Shown: in pieces, positions 15,807-24,629 of the stretch
Position numbering within the stretch: the first letter of the stretch is position 1
How the letters are laid out: the number at the start of each line of letters is the position of its first letter
The notes under the pieces: model-generated
Told to the model about the DNA's origin: nothing
Seen by the model: the letters and a program-made list of their open reading frames with translations, nothing else
The model's database searches: none
Position numbers and translations under genes: made by a program
Assembly (NCBI GenBank): GCA_964411275.1
Contig: CAYPKG010000007.1
Location: 7,974-71,973, forward strand
Origin: CAYPKG01 sp964411275
GTDB taxonomy: Bacteria; Bacillota; Clostridia; Christensenellales; CAG-138
Length of the DNA stretch: 64,000 bases
Direction of reading: 5' to 3'

Positions 15807-17426
15807 CTATAGTATAATCCCGTCCCATTTTTCCGCCATGGACTTCATATCCGCTTCCATAATGGACAGCTTCAATTCCATGTCCGGCGAGCGCCGCTCG
15901 TCCGAGCGGTCCACAATACGCTCCAAACGCTCCAGCTGCTCCCGGATGCCGTAGCCCCGGGCTTTCGCGGCGATTTCCACCACCGTTTCCTCCGGCACTT
16001 CCGGCGCCTGCCGTGCGCCCATGACAAGGTCATACCCGTCGCCCAAATCCGGCACCATCACCCGATAACCGAGAGATTCAATGGCATTCTCCAGGGACTC
16101 CAAAGCGTCCGGCTCGCCATGAACCAGGAATATGCCCCGTGGCTTGGGCGACACGGCCCGCACCCACTCGATCAGCTCGTCCTTGCCCGCGTGGCCGGAA
16201 AAGCCCTCCATCTGCTCGATGGTGGCGTTAACCCGGACCTCCTCGCCGAACAGCTTTACCTTTTTTACCCCGTCCAAAAGCGCCCTGCCCAGGGTGCCCT
16301 GGGCCTGATACCCGGCAAACAGGATCGTGCTGTCCGAACGGTACAGGTTGTGCTTCAGGTGATGGCGGATGCGGCCCGCATCGCACATGCCGGAGGCGGA
16401 AATGATAATCTTGCTTTCCTTGTCCTCGTTGATGAGCTTGCTTTCGTCCGCCGTCTGCGCCACCCTGAGCGTCAGGAAATCGAAGGGCGAGCCGCTTTTT
16501 GACAGGGCTATGGCCTCCTCGTCATAATAGCCGGCTGCGCAACGCTCGTAAATCTTGGTGGCCTCGATGCCAAGGGGGCTGTCGATATAGACCGGAACCC
16601 GTTCCAGGCCCTGCACCGCGTTCTTATACAGCAGGCGTTTGATGTAGTATAGAAGCTCCTGGGTACGGCCCACCGCGAAGGACGGGATCACCAGGTTGCC
16701 GCCCCGGGCAAGGGCGGTGCGGATCACGTTTGCCAGCTGCACTTCCTTGGCTTCGTTTGTGCTGATCTCATGATTGCGGTTGCCGTAGGTGCCTTCCATG
16801 ACCAGATAATCCGCGCTTTCGATGGTCTCCGGGTCTTTGATGATGGGCCTGTCGCTGCGGCCCACATCCCCGGAAAACACCACCTTGCTGGTTTTGCCGT
16901 CCTCCTCCGCCCAGACTTCGATGGCAGCGGATCCCAGAAGATGCCCGATGTCCACAAACCGCACCCGGATCTCCGGAAACAGCTGGATCATCTCGCCATA
17001 ATTCACGCCGTGATACAGCTTCAGCGCGGCCTGGGCGTCCCTGACGGTGTAAAGCGGCTCCACCGCGGGCTTCCCAGCCCGAAGGTTCTTCCGGGTTTGC
17101 CATTCCGCGTCCTGCTCCTGAATGTGTCCGCTGTCCGGAAGCATGATCGTGGAAAGCTGGCTGGTTGCCTGGGTGGTCACCACCCTACCCGTAAATCCCC
17201 GCTTTACCAGCAGGGGAATGAGCCCGGAATGATCGATATGGGCGTGGGTGAGCAATACCGCATCCACCTTCGCCGGGTCAAAGGCAAACATGCCCTCGCC
17301 AAACACGCCCTTCGCGTCCGCGCCCTGGCGCATGCCACAGTCTACCAGGATCGTGCGCCCCCCACAGCTGAGCATGTGACAGGAGCCCGTTACCGACCGC
17401 GCCGCGCCGTAAAATGTAATTTTCAT
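15807..17426 (-). CDS. MBL-fold/beta-CASP RNA-processing metallo-hydrolase
   Basis: A 539-residue CPSF-like ribonuclease of the metallo-beta-lactamase superfamily. Zinc motif THAHIDHSG, then GHLLGSAAIEVW, FSGDVGR, the beta-CASP stretch PSFAVGRTQELLYYI, IISASGMCDAGRIRHH, GYQAQGTLGRAL and the final VHGEPDAL histidine. Such proteins act as exo- or endoribonucleases in the cytoplasm. A C-terminal tail of about 70 residues, predicted helical and charged, extends beyond the usual RNA-specificity domain. AAAGGAGG precedes the ATG. Confidence 0.88.
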   Translation of the reverse strand: MKITFYGAARSVTGSCHMLSCGGRTILVDCGMRQGADAKGVFGEGMFAFDPAKVDAVLLTHAHIDHSGLIPLLVKRGFTGRVVTTQATSQLSTIMLPDSGHIQEQDAEWQTRKNLRAGKPAVEPLYTVRDAQAALKLYHGVNYGEMIQLFPEIRVRFVDIGHLLGSAAIEVWAEEDGKTSKVVFSGDVGRSDRPIIKDPETIESADYLVMEGTYGNRNHEISTNEAKEVQLANVIRTALARGGNLVIPSFAVGRTQELLYYIKRLLYKNAVQGLERVPVYIDSPLGIEATKIYERCAAGYYDEEAIALSKSGSPFDFLTLRVAQTADESKLINEDKESKIIISASGMCDAGRIRHHLKHNLYRSDSTILFAGYQAQGTLGRALLDGVKKVKLFGEEVRVNATIEQMEGFSGHAGKDELIEWVRAVSPKPRGIFLVHGEPDALESLENAIESLGYRVMVPDLGDGYDLVMGARQAPEVPEETVVEIAAKARGYGIREQLERLERIVDRSDERRSPDMELKLSIMEADMKSMAEKWDGIIL

Positions 17427-17449
17427 AGGTACCTCCTTTGGGGAAATTT

Positions 17450-17481
17450 CCAGGGAAACTTTTTGAAAAAAGCTTCCCTGG
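17450..17481. repeat. Inverted repeat upstream of the MBL gene
   Basis: CCAGGGAAACTTTTT (17450-17464) pairs with AAAAAGCTTCCCTGG (17467-17481) with one mismatch. The GAAACTTTTTGAAAAAAGC motif followed by CCCTGGACCC resembles a repeat I recall from many Clostridia. It lies in the 5' region of the MBL gene, so it could also act as an attenuator. Confidence 0.5.
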
Positions 17482-17529
17482 ACCCTTGAAAAACTTTAAT
17501 AATATATAGAAAACATTAGTTTTTTAGGG

Positions 17530-17586
17530 GCTGTAGTGCTAAGTGCACACCAAGCTTAATTAATCAGATGCACTTAGCGCTACAGC
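17530..17586. repeat. Long 18-bp-arm inverted repeat
   Basis: Arms at 17530-17547 (GCTGTAGTGCTAAGTGCA) and 17569-17586 pair with a single G-T mismatch around a 21-base loop. There is no T-tract, so it is not a standard terminator. It sits between the MBL gene and the DegV operon terminator. Confidence 0.7.
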
Positions 17587-17609
17587 GGGCCGGCGGCTAG
17601 AAGAGCCGC

Positions 17610-17634
17610 AAAAAGGCGCCAGTGACGCCTTTTT
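17610..17634. terminator. Rho-independent terminator of the DegV operon
   Basis: AAAAAGGCG (17610-17618), 7-base loop, CGCCTTTTT (17626-17634): perfect arms with T-tracts on both strands, about 80 bases beyond the DegV stop. A second hairpin GCAGCAAT-tgtg-ATTGCTGC lies at 17678-17697, nearer the stop. Confidence 0.8.
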
Positions 17635-17715
17635 AGGCCCCGGGTTTTCTCCGGAGGAGAAAAATCCTACTGTTTATGCAGCAATTGTGATTGCTGCTCC
17701 CCCTAACGTAACCCC

Positions 17716-18597
17716 TTATTTCGTCAACAGCGCGCGGTCCGGCGCGAAGAAGATAAGCGCCAGGGTGCCCGGCCCGCAGTGGCAGCCTATGACCGGGCCT
17801 ACGTCATGAATACGTACGCCCTTGGGCTTTATATGCTCCTCCACCATCAGCTTGAGCGCCTGTGCCTCTTCCATGCAGTCCGCCTGGCAGATGGTAATAA
17901 CCTGCTCTTCGGGATGCTCGATTGTGGCGGCGCATTTTTCCAAAATATACTTTATGGCCTTTTTGCGGCCCTTGACCTTATCGATGGGAACCAGCTTGCC
18001 GTCAGGACTGACATACAGAACCGGTTTGATTTCCAGCATGGTTCCAAAGAACGCCGCAGCGTTGCTGACCCGGCCGCCCCGGCGCAAATACTCGAGAGAA
18101 TCTACCGTAAACAGCGCACAGGAGCGCTGCTTGTTGGCCTCCACCCAGTCCTTCACCTCGTCGAGGGACCAACCCATGTCCTGCTTACTATGCGCCTGCT
18201 CCACAAGCTGGCACAGCGGGCCGGAGATGGCCAGGGTATCCACAAGCTCAATCCGCCGCTCCGGATACTTTTCTAAAAGCTCTTCCTTTGCGATCATCTC
18301 GTTATGAAACGTGCCGGACAGCGCGGAGGAAAACGCCACATGCAGGATATCCAGGCCCTGCTGCAGGAATGGCTCAAAATACTCCACGATTTCCGCCGGA
18401 TTGCGCTGGGCGGTGATCACGTTGGCCCCCGCGCGCATGCGCTCATAAAACCCCGGGATATCCGTTTCCCGCCCCAGATCATAAAAATATTCCACACCAT
18501 TCTCCGTATACGGCATGCGCAGTACCGGCACCTGATAACGGTCCTCCCACTGGAAGGGTATTTCAGAATTCGACTCGGTGGTAATAATATAGCTCAT
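17716..18597 (-). CDS. DegV family fatty-acid-binding protein (1)
   Basis: A 293-residue two-domain protein of the DegV/FakB family, which binds fatty acids and presents them to a FakA-type kinase for phosphorylation. Seen: ITTESNSEIP at the N-terminus, the FSSALSGTFHNEMIA segment, VDTLAISGPLCQL, the RRGGRVSNAAAFFGTMLEIKPVL motif and the closing GPVIGCHCGPGTLALIFF. Start placed at ATG 18597, preceded by AAGGAGA; an upstream ATG is discounted. It lies 24 bases after a second DegV gene. No fakA is in the window. Confidence 0.9.
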   Translation of the reverse strand: MSYIITTESNSEIPFQWEDRYQVPVLRMPYTENGVEYFYDLGRETDIPGFYERMRAGANVITAQRNPAEIVEYFEPFLQQGLDILHVAFSSALSGTFHNEMIAKEELLEKYPERRIELVDTLAISGPLCQLVEQAHSKQDMGWSLDEVKDWVEANKQRSCALFTVDSLEYLRRGGRVSNAAAFFGTMLEIKPVLYVSPDGKLVPIDKVKGRKKAIKYILEKCAATIEHPEEQVITICQADCMEEAQALKLMVEEHIKPKGVRIHDVGPVIGCHCGPGTLALIFFAPDRALLTK

Positions 18598-18621
18598 GTA
18601 AATTCTCCTTGCATTCTCCAA

Positions 18622-19500
18622 TTATGAAGTCCTGATCGATCCAAAAAACGCAACGCCCACAGCGCCCGGCCCGGCATGGCAGCCTATGATCGGCCCCATG
18701 GGCAAGACCAGCACGTCGCCGCACCCAGCCTCATCCTTGAGGGCTTTTACCAGCGTTGCCGCCAGCTCCGGCGCGTCCGCATGGGTTACGCTGATGACCT
18801 GGGTATTGAGGGCATATCCCGTCCGGCGTACAACAGCAGCCATTTTGCCGATGGCCTCCCGCTCGTCCCGGGCATGATCCTGCACCTGCAGCCTGCCGTT
18901 TTCGTCCAGCCGGAACAACTGCCGTTTGGAGAACAGGGCGCTTACTGGCAGATTTCCGGTGAATGCGCCGCCATTGCGCAGCCAATCCATCATCTGCGGT
19001 AACAGCAACACATTGAGGTGCCGGGAGTTTTGCACCACCCATTCCGCCGCCTCGTCGAGAGAACTGCCCTCCTCGCGCATCTTTGCCGCCTCGAACACCA
19101 GCATCCCTTGCGCCATAGAGCAGCTGGCGGTATCCACCAGAACCACCCGCCTGCCCGGATATTGGGGCAGTATGGCGGAGCGCGCGGCGATTGCCGCATT
19201 CATGGTATTGCTTATTGCGCGGGAAATAATCAGCTGCAGCACATCCGTCCCCGCAGCGAGCACAGGCTCCCACAGGGCGGAAAACGCCTCCGGCAGGACG
19301 GGGATTGTATTGGCGGGCACTCCATTGCGAAGGGCATAATAAAACGCCGTCAGGTCCGCCTGTTTGCCCGGCTCAATCGAGCAGGCCTCCCCCCGCAGCT
19401 GATAATGCATCGGCGCAATTTGTATGCCCAATTGGGCAATGCTTGTATGCGGCAGATCCGCACCCATATCGGTCATCACTATATATGGCACATCGCGCAT
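18622..19500 (-). CDS. DegV family fatty-acid-binding protein (2)
   Basis: A 292-residue paralogue of the downstream DegV protein, with MTDMGADLPHTSI, IISRAISNTMNAAIA, VDTASCSMAQGML, a variant LRNGGAFTGNLPVSALF and GPIIGCHAGPGAVGVAFFG. The fatty-acid-handling serine position reads S-x-x-x-S with changes relative to copy 1, so the two may prefer different acyl chains. Start placed at ATG 19500 after GGGGGA; an ATG at 19518 is possible. Last-but-one gene of the run ABC transporter-M20-DegV-DegV. Confidence 0.87.
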   Translation of the reverse strand: MRDVPYIVMTDMGADLPHTSIAQLGIQIAPMHYQLRGEACSIEPGKQADLTAFYYALRNGVPANTIPVLPEAFSALWEPVLAAGTDVLQLIISRAISNTMNAAIAARSAILPQYPGRRVVLVDTASCSMAQGMLVFEAAKMREEGSSLDEAAEWVVQNSRHLNVLLLPQMMDWLRNGGAFTGNLPVSALFSKRQLFRLDENGRLQVQDHARDEREAIGKMAAVVRRTGYALNTQVISVTHADAPELAATLVKALKDEAGCGDVLVLPMGPIIGCHAGPGAVGVAFFGSIRTS

Positions 19501-19621
19501 ACAGCTACCGTCCCCCATCCATCGCCTAATCGATCAACATATTATATTATACAAAAAACAAACGCCGTTTACAACCAAACAGGGCAAACGGCGCAAACCG
19601 TAAGGAAATGTTTACATGTTC

Positions 19622-20902
19622 TTATGAATGTGAAAGCAACAACCTGAAAAATGCAATAGCCTCCATGAAATCCGTCTCCAGCACCCGCTCATCCACGCCA
19701 TGCATCAGCGACGCTTTCCCGTGCCGAAAGGGCGTGAGGCGCAGTATATTATCGCATATCCCTGTAAAATAGCGGGAATCGGTGGCAGCCGTCATCACAT
19801 ACGGCAACACATCTGTCCCCGGGAACGCCGCTTTCGCGCAGGCGGACACCTTAAAGTACGCGGCCCCCTGTAAATCGGCGGCAGGCACCGGCGGATGATA
19901 CAGCGGCATATCCCACTCGAGAGTGGGGGCCAGCCGTTTCATGTGGGCCAATACGTCCTCGATCGTATCCCAGGGAGCGATGCGCACATTGAATACGCAG
20001 CTGGCAGTCTCGGGAAGTACATTGGACATGTCGGAGCCCTTTGCCATGGTTGGCGCGAGGGTGGTGCGGGTCAGGGCGTCCAGCTTCGGATCCCTCTCCA
20101 ACAGCGCCATCACGTCGGTACCGGCGGGCAGCAGAGCTGTAAGCTGCTTGATCACCGTCTCCACCACGCAATCCGTCCCCCGTGGCATCGGCGTATCCGC
20201 AAGCGCCACAATTCCCCTGCCTAGCTCTCCCAGCGCCGTATCCTTCGGCGGCGCACTGGCATGCCCCGCCTTGCCCCGGGCGGTCAGCCGGATATCCGCA
20301 TATCCCTTCTCCGCCACACATAAGGCCACCACGTCCTTCGTCACGCCCAGCGGGGAAAGATCCACGCAGATTCCCTCGTCCAGCACCAGCGAAAACCGAA
20401 GCCCCCTGCTTTCCAAAAGCCTAAGGGTCTTTGCCGCGCTGCTTTCTCGCATCAGCTCCTCGTCATACCCAAAGCTCAAATACACATCTCGCTTAGGCGC
20501 AGTCCCCTCGGCAAGAAGGCCCTCGCAAGCTTCGCAGATGGCGATGAGCTGCCCCTTCATGTCCAGGGTTCCTCTGCCCCAAATATACCCATCCTCCGTC
20601 AATATCCCGGCAAAGGGCGGGTGCGTCCAGGCCTCCGGGTCGCCCGGGGGCACCACGTCCATGTGGGCCATCAACAAAACCGGCGGGAGCTCCGGGTGCA
20701 GGCCGGGCCAGCGGTACAACAGCGCCAACCCGTCCACGGTTTCCCTCGTCATGGCCTGGTGCATCAGCGGGTATGTGTCTTGTAAAAAATCGTGAAAGGT
20801 CAGGAACGGCACAGGGTCCATCTGCCCGCTCTCGTGAAAGGAGATTGTGGGAATACGAACGGCCTTACATAAATGCAAGACCGCTTGATCGTTTTTCTTC
20901 AT
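19622..20902 (-). CDS. M20 family metallopeptidase (carboxypeptidase/aminoacylase type)
   Basis: A 426-residue zinc peptidase. Ligand motifs: LMAHMDVVPPG (His), IWGRGTLDMKGQL (bridging Asp), FGYDEEL (catalytic and ligand acids) and a C-terminal histidine around LMHGVDERV. The layout resembles PM20D1/carboxypeptidase S enzymes, which hydrolyse N-acyl amino acids or dipeptides in the cytosol. Start ATG 20902 lies one base after the stop of the transporter ATPase, so it is in the same operon; imported short peptides or acylated amino acids are a reasonable substrate guess. Confidence 0.88.
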   Translation of the reverse strand: MKKNDQAVLHLCKAVRIPTISFHESGQMDPVPFLTFHDFLQDTYPLMHQAMTRETVDGLALLYRWPGLHPELPPVLLMAHMDVVPPGDPEAWTHPPFAGILTEDGYIWGRGTLDMKGQLIAICEACEGLLAEGTAPKRDVYLSFGYDEELMRESSAAKTLRLLESRGLRFSLVLDEGICVDLSPLGVTKDVVALCVAEKGYADIRLTARGKAGHASAPPKDTALGELGRGIVALADTPMPRGTDCVVETVIKQLTALLPAGTDVMALLERDPKLDALTRTTLAPTMAKGSDMSNVLPETASCVFNVRIAPWDTIEDVLAHMKRLAPTLEWDMPLYHPPVPAADLQGAAYFKVSACAKAAFPGTDVLPYVMTAATDSRYFTGICDNILRLTPFRHGKASLMHGVDERVLETDFMEAIAFFRLLLSHS

Positions 20903-20903
20903 A

Positions 20904-21686
20904 TCAATACAACACCTTCGAAAGGAAGTCCTGTAGCCTTGGATTGGTGGGATTGCTAAAAAACAGGTCTGGGGCATTTTCCTCCAGCACCTGCCCCTCG
21001 CTCATGAACAGGCAACGGGTGGCAACCTCCTTGGCAAAGCCCATCTCGTGGGTGACCACAGCCATTGTCATCCCCTCGTGGGCAAGCTCCTTCATCAGCT
21101 CCAGCACCTCCCCCACCATCTCGGGATCAAGGGCGCTTGTAGGCTCGTCAAAGAGCATCACCTCCGGGTTCATGGCAAGGGCGCGCACGATGGCAACCCG
21201 CTGCTGCTGGCCGCCGGAGAGCATGGCGGGATACGCGTCCGCCTTGTCCGAAAGGCCAATGCGCTTTAGCAGCCGTGTGGCGTTATCGTTGGCCTCCGCC
21301 TGGCTCATGAGCTTTAGCTTGATTGGCGCTAACGTGATATTCTCCCGGATTGTTTTATGGGGGAACAGGTTAAACTGCTGAAACACCATGCCCATCTTAT
21401 GGCGCAGGGCGTCGATGTCGCATTTTAACGCCTTCTTCAGGTGCGGCTGCCCTTTTTTGAGCACATGGGGGTCGTCCGGCGCGCAGGCATAAATCTGCTG
21501 CCCCTCGAACCAGACCTCGCCGCTTGTGGGGGTTTCCAAAAGGTTCAGGCAGCGAAGGAGCGTGGATTTCCCGCAGCCCGACGGCCCGATGATAACCACC
21601 TTTTCCCCTTTTGCGATTGTTTGGGTGACGCCGTCTACGGCTTTGATGTCCCCAAAGTGCTTATGTAAATCCTTAACGCTTATCAC
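20904..21686 (-). CDS. Polar amino-acid ABC transporter ATP-binding protein
   Basis: A 260-residue GlnQ-type ATPase: Walker A GPSGCGKST, Q-loop VFQQFNLFPH, signature LSGGQQQRVAIVRAL, Walker B VMLFDEPTSALDPE and switch VTHEMGFA. An insertion of about 25 residues after Walker A (EGQQIYACAPDDPHVLKKG) is a known variant in some Clostridia. It starts at GTG 21686, overlapping the permease gene by 14 bases. Confidence 0.95.
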   Translation of the reverse strand: MISVKDLHKHFGDIKAVDGVTQTIAKGEKVVIIGPSGCGKSTLLRCLNLLETPTSGEVWFEGQQIYACAPDDPHVLKKGQPHLKKALKCDIDALRHKMGMVFQQFNLFPHKTIRENITLAPIKLKLMSQAEANDNATRLLKRIGLSDKADAYPAMLSGGQQQRVAIVRALAMNPEVMLFDEPTSALDPEMVGEVLELMKELAHEGMTMAVVTHEMGFAKEVATRCLFMSEGQVLEENAPDLFFSNPTNPRLQDFLSKVLY

Positions 21687-22383
21687 TCTTGGCCAACCTC
21701 CTTTCCAGCTTACCCAGCAGCCACGTCAAGATCATGACGAGTATGAGATATATGAGCGCCACAAACAGCAACGGTGGAAGCGCGTCAAACGTGCGCGAGC
21801 GCACCAGCGTAGCGGCATACGTCAAATCCGGCGTGGCGATGACGCTGGCGACGGCGGTCTCCTTCAGGAGCACGATCGCCTCGTTGGCTAGCGCCGGGAG
21901 TATGTTTTTGATTGCCTGGGGCAGCACGATAAAGCGCATCGTCATATTGTTGGTAAGCCCCAGACTGCGCCCTGCCTCCGTCTGGCCAACGTTGACAGCC
22001 TGAATGCCCGCGCGGATGATCTCCGCCACGTACGCGCCGGAGTTGATGCCAAATGCCAGCATCGCCACTTGCAGCATGCCGCTGCCCGCGCCAAAGCTCA
22101 CGCCCACGAATATTCCAAACCCGAATATCATCACCTGTACCATCACCGGCGTGCCCCGGATGACGGTCAGATAAACATCGCATATTACCTCAAAGGGTTT
22201 TAGCGCCTTGTTATGCTTGGCATATACCTTGCAGATGGCCACCAGCGCCCCCAGTACGATGCCGATGACAGCCGCGCCCAGCGTCAATAAAAGGGTATTC
22301 TTTAACCCGTCCAGATACAGCATGTATCGGCCGTCTTTGATGATGTTGTTATAAATGCCGTCTAAAAATTGTTGCCACCACAT
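21673..22383 (-). CDS. Polar amino-acid ABC transporter permease
   Basis: A 236-residue inner-membrane permease of the HisMQ family with about five helices; TLLLTLGAAVIGIVLG starts the transmembrane domain and the ATPase-contact loop reads EAGRSLGLTNNMTMRFIVLPQAIKNILPALANE. With one permease gene it probably works as a homodimer. AAAAGGGG precedes the ATG. A hairpin separates it from the binding-protein gene upstream. Confidence 0.94.
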   Translation of the reverse strand: MWWQQFLDGIYNNIIKDGRYMLYLDGLKNTLLLTLGAAVIGIVLGALVAICKVYAKHNKALKPFEVICDVYLTVIRGTPVMVQVMIFGFGIFVGVSFGAGSGMLQVAMLAFGINSGAYVAEIIRAGIQAVNVGQTEAGRSLGLTNNMTMRFIVLPQAIKNILPALANEAIVLLKETAVASVIATPDLTYAATLVRSRTFDALPPLLFVALIYLILVMILTWLLGKLERRLAKSDKR

Positions 22384-22438
22384 GTGCCGACCCCTTTTCC
22401 CCTATTTATACCGTAAAACAACAGTAAAATTAAATCAG

Positions 22439-22468
22439 AAAACAGGGGACGCGGTCGCCCGCACCCCT
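22439..22468 (-). terminator. Hairpin between binding-protein and permease genes
   Basis: On the minus strand AGGGG-x-GCGG-loop-CCGC-xx-CCCCT is followed by GTTTTC. As in many ABC operons, a leaky terminator here would make more binding protein than permease. Arms span 22444-22468. Confidence 0.55.
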
Positions 22469-22505
22469 GCCGTCTTTTCCTGTTTTTTCTTCAGCGCCAA
22501 CGGAC

Positions 22506-23291
22506 TTACTCCACGCTTAATTCCATGTGCTTTTCAATGAGCGCGTCCACGGTGCCATCGTCCAGCAGCTTCCCAAGGACTTCGTCCACAACCGCTTTCA
22601 GGTCATCATTGCCCTTGGCAAGGGCCATGGCGTACTGCTCCTCCGTGAAGGGCTCCTCCAGCACCTTGATGCCGGTGTTGGCTGCCACGATCTGGCTGGC
22701 GGGCATCGCGTCGATGACAACCGCGTCGATCTGGCCGTTGGCAAGCGCCAGTCCCGCGTCGGGGCCGGTCTTGAAGCGGATGATCTCCGCGCCTTCAATA
22801 TCGCTTGCAAACAGGTCGCCAGTGGTGGCCATCTGCACGCCGATCTTCTTGCCCGGAAGATCATCGGGGCCGGAGATTTCAGCGTTGTCTTCGCGCACGA
22901 TAATGTTCTGGGTGGTGGAGAAATAATCGATGGAGAAATCGACGCTCTGCCGGCGCTCGTCCGAGGCGGTTATGCCGGCGACGCCAAGATCGCCTTTGCC
23001 GGTCTGGATGGCGGGGACGATGCCGTCAAAGTCCATGTCAACAACCTCAAGTGTCACGCCCAGCTCATCGGCGATGGCCTGGGCAAGGTCGATGTCCACG
23101 CCCGCGGGCTTGTTGTCGCTGCCCAGGTATTCAAAGGGCGGGAACGCGGCGTTCGTGAGCACGGTCAGCTTCCCTGCGGCTTTGATTTTATCCACAGCTG
23201 TCTGGGTCGCAGCGGGCTTCGCGCAGCCTGCCACCAGCGCAAGGGCAAGTATCAGCACCAGCATAAAAGCAATCCATTTCGTATTCTTCAT
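22506..23291 (-). CDS. Polar amino-acid ABC transporter substrate-binding lipoprotein
   Basis: A 261-residue family 3 solute-binding protein. Signal peptide with lipobox LVAGC (Cys 23) predicts anchoring to the outer face of the membrane. Binding-fold motifs: AAFPPFEYLGSDNKPAGVDIDLAQAIADELG, split here as FPPFEYLG and GVDIDLAQAIA, the DFDGIVPAIQTGKGDLGVAGIT stretch, and RRQSVDFSIDYF. First gene of the operon, with a good promoter upstream. Confidence 0.95.
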   Translation of the reverse strand: MKNTKWIAFMLVLILALALVAGCAKPAATQTAVDKIKAAGKLTVLTNAAFPPFEYLGSDNKPAGVDIDLAQAIADELGVTLEVVDMDFDGIVPAIQTGKGDLGVAGITASDERRQSVDFSIDYFSTTQNIIVREDNAEISGPDDLPGKKIGVQMATTGDLFASDIEGAEIIRFKTGPDAGLALANGQIDAVVIDAMPASQIVAANTGIKVLEEPFTEEQYAMALAKGNDDLKAVVDEVLGKLLDDGTVDALIEKHMELSVE

Positions 23292-23326
23292 GTTCTTCTT
23301 CCTTCCTTTCAGGTTATCCTTGCATA

Positions 23327-23354
23327 ATTATACTATTAATTTACGATAAATCAA
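23327..23354 (-). promoter_or_regulatory. Predicted promoter of the amino-acid ABC operon
   Basis: On the minus strand TTGATT (23354-23349), 16-base spacer and a perfect TATAAT (23332-23327), 36 bases before the ATG at 23291. Confidence 0.65.
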
Positions 23355-23453
23355 GGTATTTTTGCAAATATACCCTGAATAGGACGAATAAATAAAGATA
23401 TTTCCTCTAAAATATACCGTTTCACAACGGGCAGGAGCGTGTCCGCATCGATA

Positions 23454-24467
23454 TTAATTGAGAATGCCCGCGTGAATGCTGGAAAGGTCCTTGCACCCGG
23501 TCATGATCATGGCTTGCAGCAACTGTGTGGTGTATGTTTTGATCACGGTAGCCACCCCTTCGATGCCGCCGCCATACGCGCCCCAGCACAGGGGCCGGCC
23601 CACCAGCACGCCGTCCGCGCCCAGGGCAAGAAGCTTTAGCGCGTCCACGCCGGAGCGCACCGCACCGTCTGCGAGGATCGTCATGCGCCCCTTAACCTCA
23701 CGGGCGATGTCGGGCAACACCTCCGCCACGCCGGGAGTGCCGTCCAGCACCCGCCCGCCGTGGTTGCTGACCACAATGCAGTCCATCCCGGCTTCTGCGC
23801 AGCGCACCGCGTCATCCACGGTCATGATGCCTTTTATGATGAGGGGCACCGACGGCACAAACGCTCTGATCTGCTTCAATTGCGCCACGGACTTGGGCCC
23901 CACCGGTTGGCCTTTTAGCTTCATTGTAATGAGCCCCGCTCCGTCCACATCCATTCCAAGGGCCACGGCCCCGGCTTGGAGCGCCTCCTCAAAGCGGGCG
24001 CGGATTTCGTCAAGGTCCTGCCTGGGCTTTATGATGGCCACGCCCCGGCCCGCCCGGCGGATGCTTTCAAGCGCCGCCTCGTACTGTTGTGCATTGCAGG
24101 GATCGCCAATCCAGCCAAGGCTGCCCGCCGCGTGGGCGCCCTCGACGATGGCGTCCACGAAATCAAACTCGCTCATGGGGCCGCAGTTGATGGCGGCGCT
24201 GGTCATAGGCCCCGTCATAATCGGGGTGGCCAGCTTCATGCCGAGGAATGTAAAGCCCGTGTCCGGCTCCGCCGCGTCGTGTAGCGTGCGCATGTTCAGC
24301 TTGACCCGGGAAAGTGCCTTGGCGTTTTCCATAAACGAGGAACCGGTGATAGAACCGCCCATTCCCGGCACCTTTCCAGCGCATGCCCTGCCGTCGCAAA
24401 CCGGACACAGGCTGCAATATCCCTTCATTCCCTCCCGGGCTGCGGCGCGCAATGTATTCATATCCAT
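23454..24467 (-). CDS. FMN-dependent alpha-hydroxy-acid oxidizing protein
   Basis: A 337-residue member of the lactate/glycolate oxidase TIM-barrel family. FMN and catalytic motifs: TPIMTGPMTSAAINCG, the SNHGGRVLDGTPG stretch with the catalytic histidine and arginine, and ILADGAVRSGVDALKLLALGA (phosphate loop). The N-terminus carries four cysteines, CSLCPVCDGRAC, typical of a clostridial subgroup and not of classical oxidases; they might bind a metal. In a strict anaerobe it more likely acts as a dehydrogenase or isomerase; substrate unknown. ATG 24467 follows AGGAGG; an ATG two codons later is possible. Confidence 0.85.
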   Translation of the reverse strand: MDMNTLRAAAREGMKGYCSLCPVCDGRACAGKVPGMGGSITGSSFMENAKALSRVKLNMRTLHDAAEPDTGFTFLGMKLATPIMTGPMTSAAINCGPMSEFDFVDAIVEGAHAAGSLGWIGDPCNAQQYEAALESIRRAGRGVAIIKPRQDLDEIRARFEEALQAGAVALGMDVDGAGLITMKLKGQPVGPKSVAQLKQIRAFVPSVPLIIKGIMTVDDAVRCAEAGMDCIVVSNHGGRVLDGTPGVAEVLPDIAREVKGRMTILADGAVRSGVDALKLLALGADGVLVGRPLCWGAYGGGIEGVATVIKTYTTQLLQAMIMTGCKDLSSIHAGILN

Positions 24468-24520
24468 ATAAAGGGTACCTCCTAGCAATGTATTGCTGCT
24501 GTTTTTTCTATTGTAATACA

Positions 24521-24542
24521 AATATTGCTTGTACACAATATT
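24521..24542. promoter_or_regulatory. Palindrome upstream of the alpha-hydroxy-acid oxidase gene
   Basis: AATATTG (24521-24527), 8-base spacer, CAATATT (24536-24542), plus AGCAAT-gt-ATTGCT at 24485-24498 close to the ribosome site. Both lie in the 5' region of the gene and could be operator sites; the regulator is unknown. Confidence 0.4.
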
Positions 24543-24629
24543 GAGAAACCCGTTCCTCACAGCGAATAAGGGATCAAAAAAGCTGTCCTGCATAACAAGC
24601 GGAACAGCCTTTGTTTCTCGTTTACCTGC

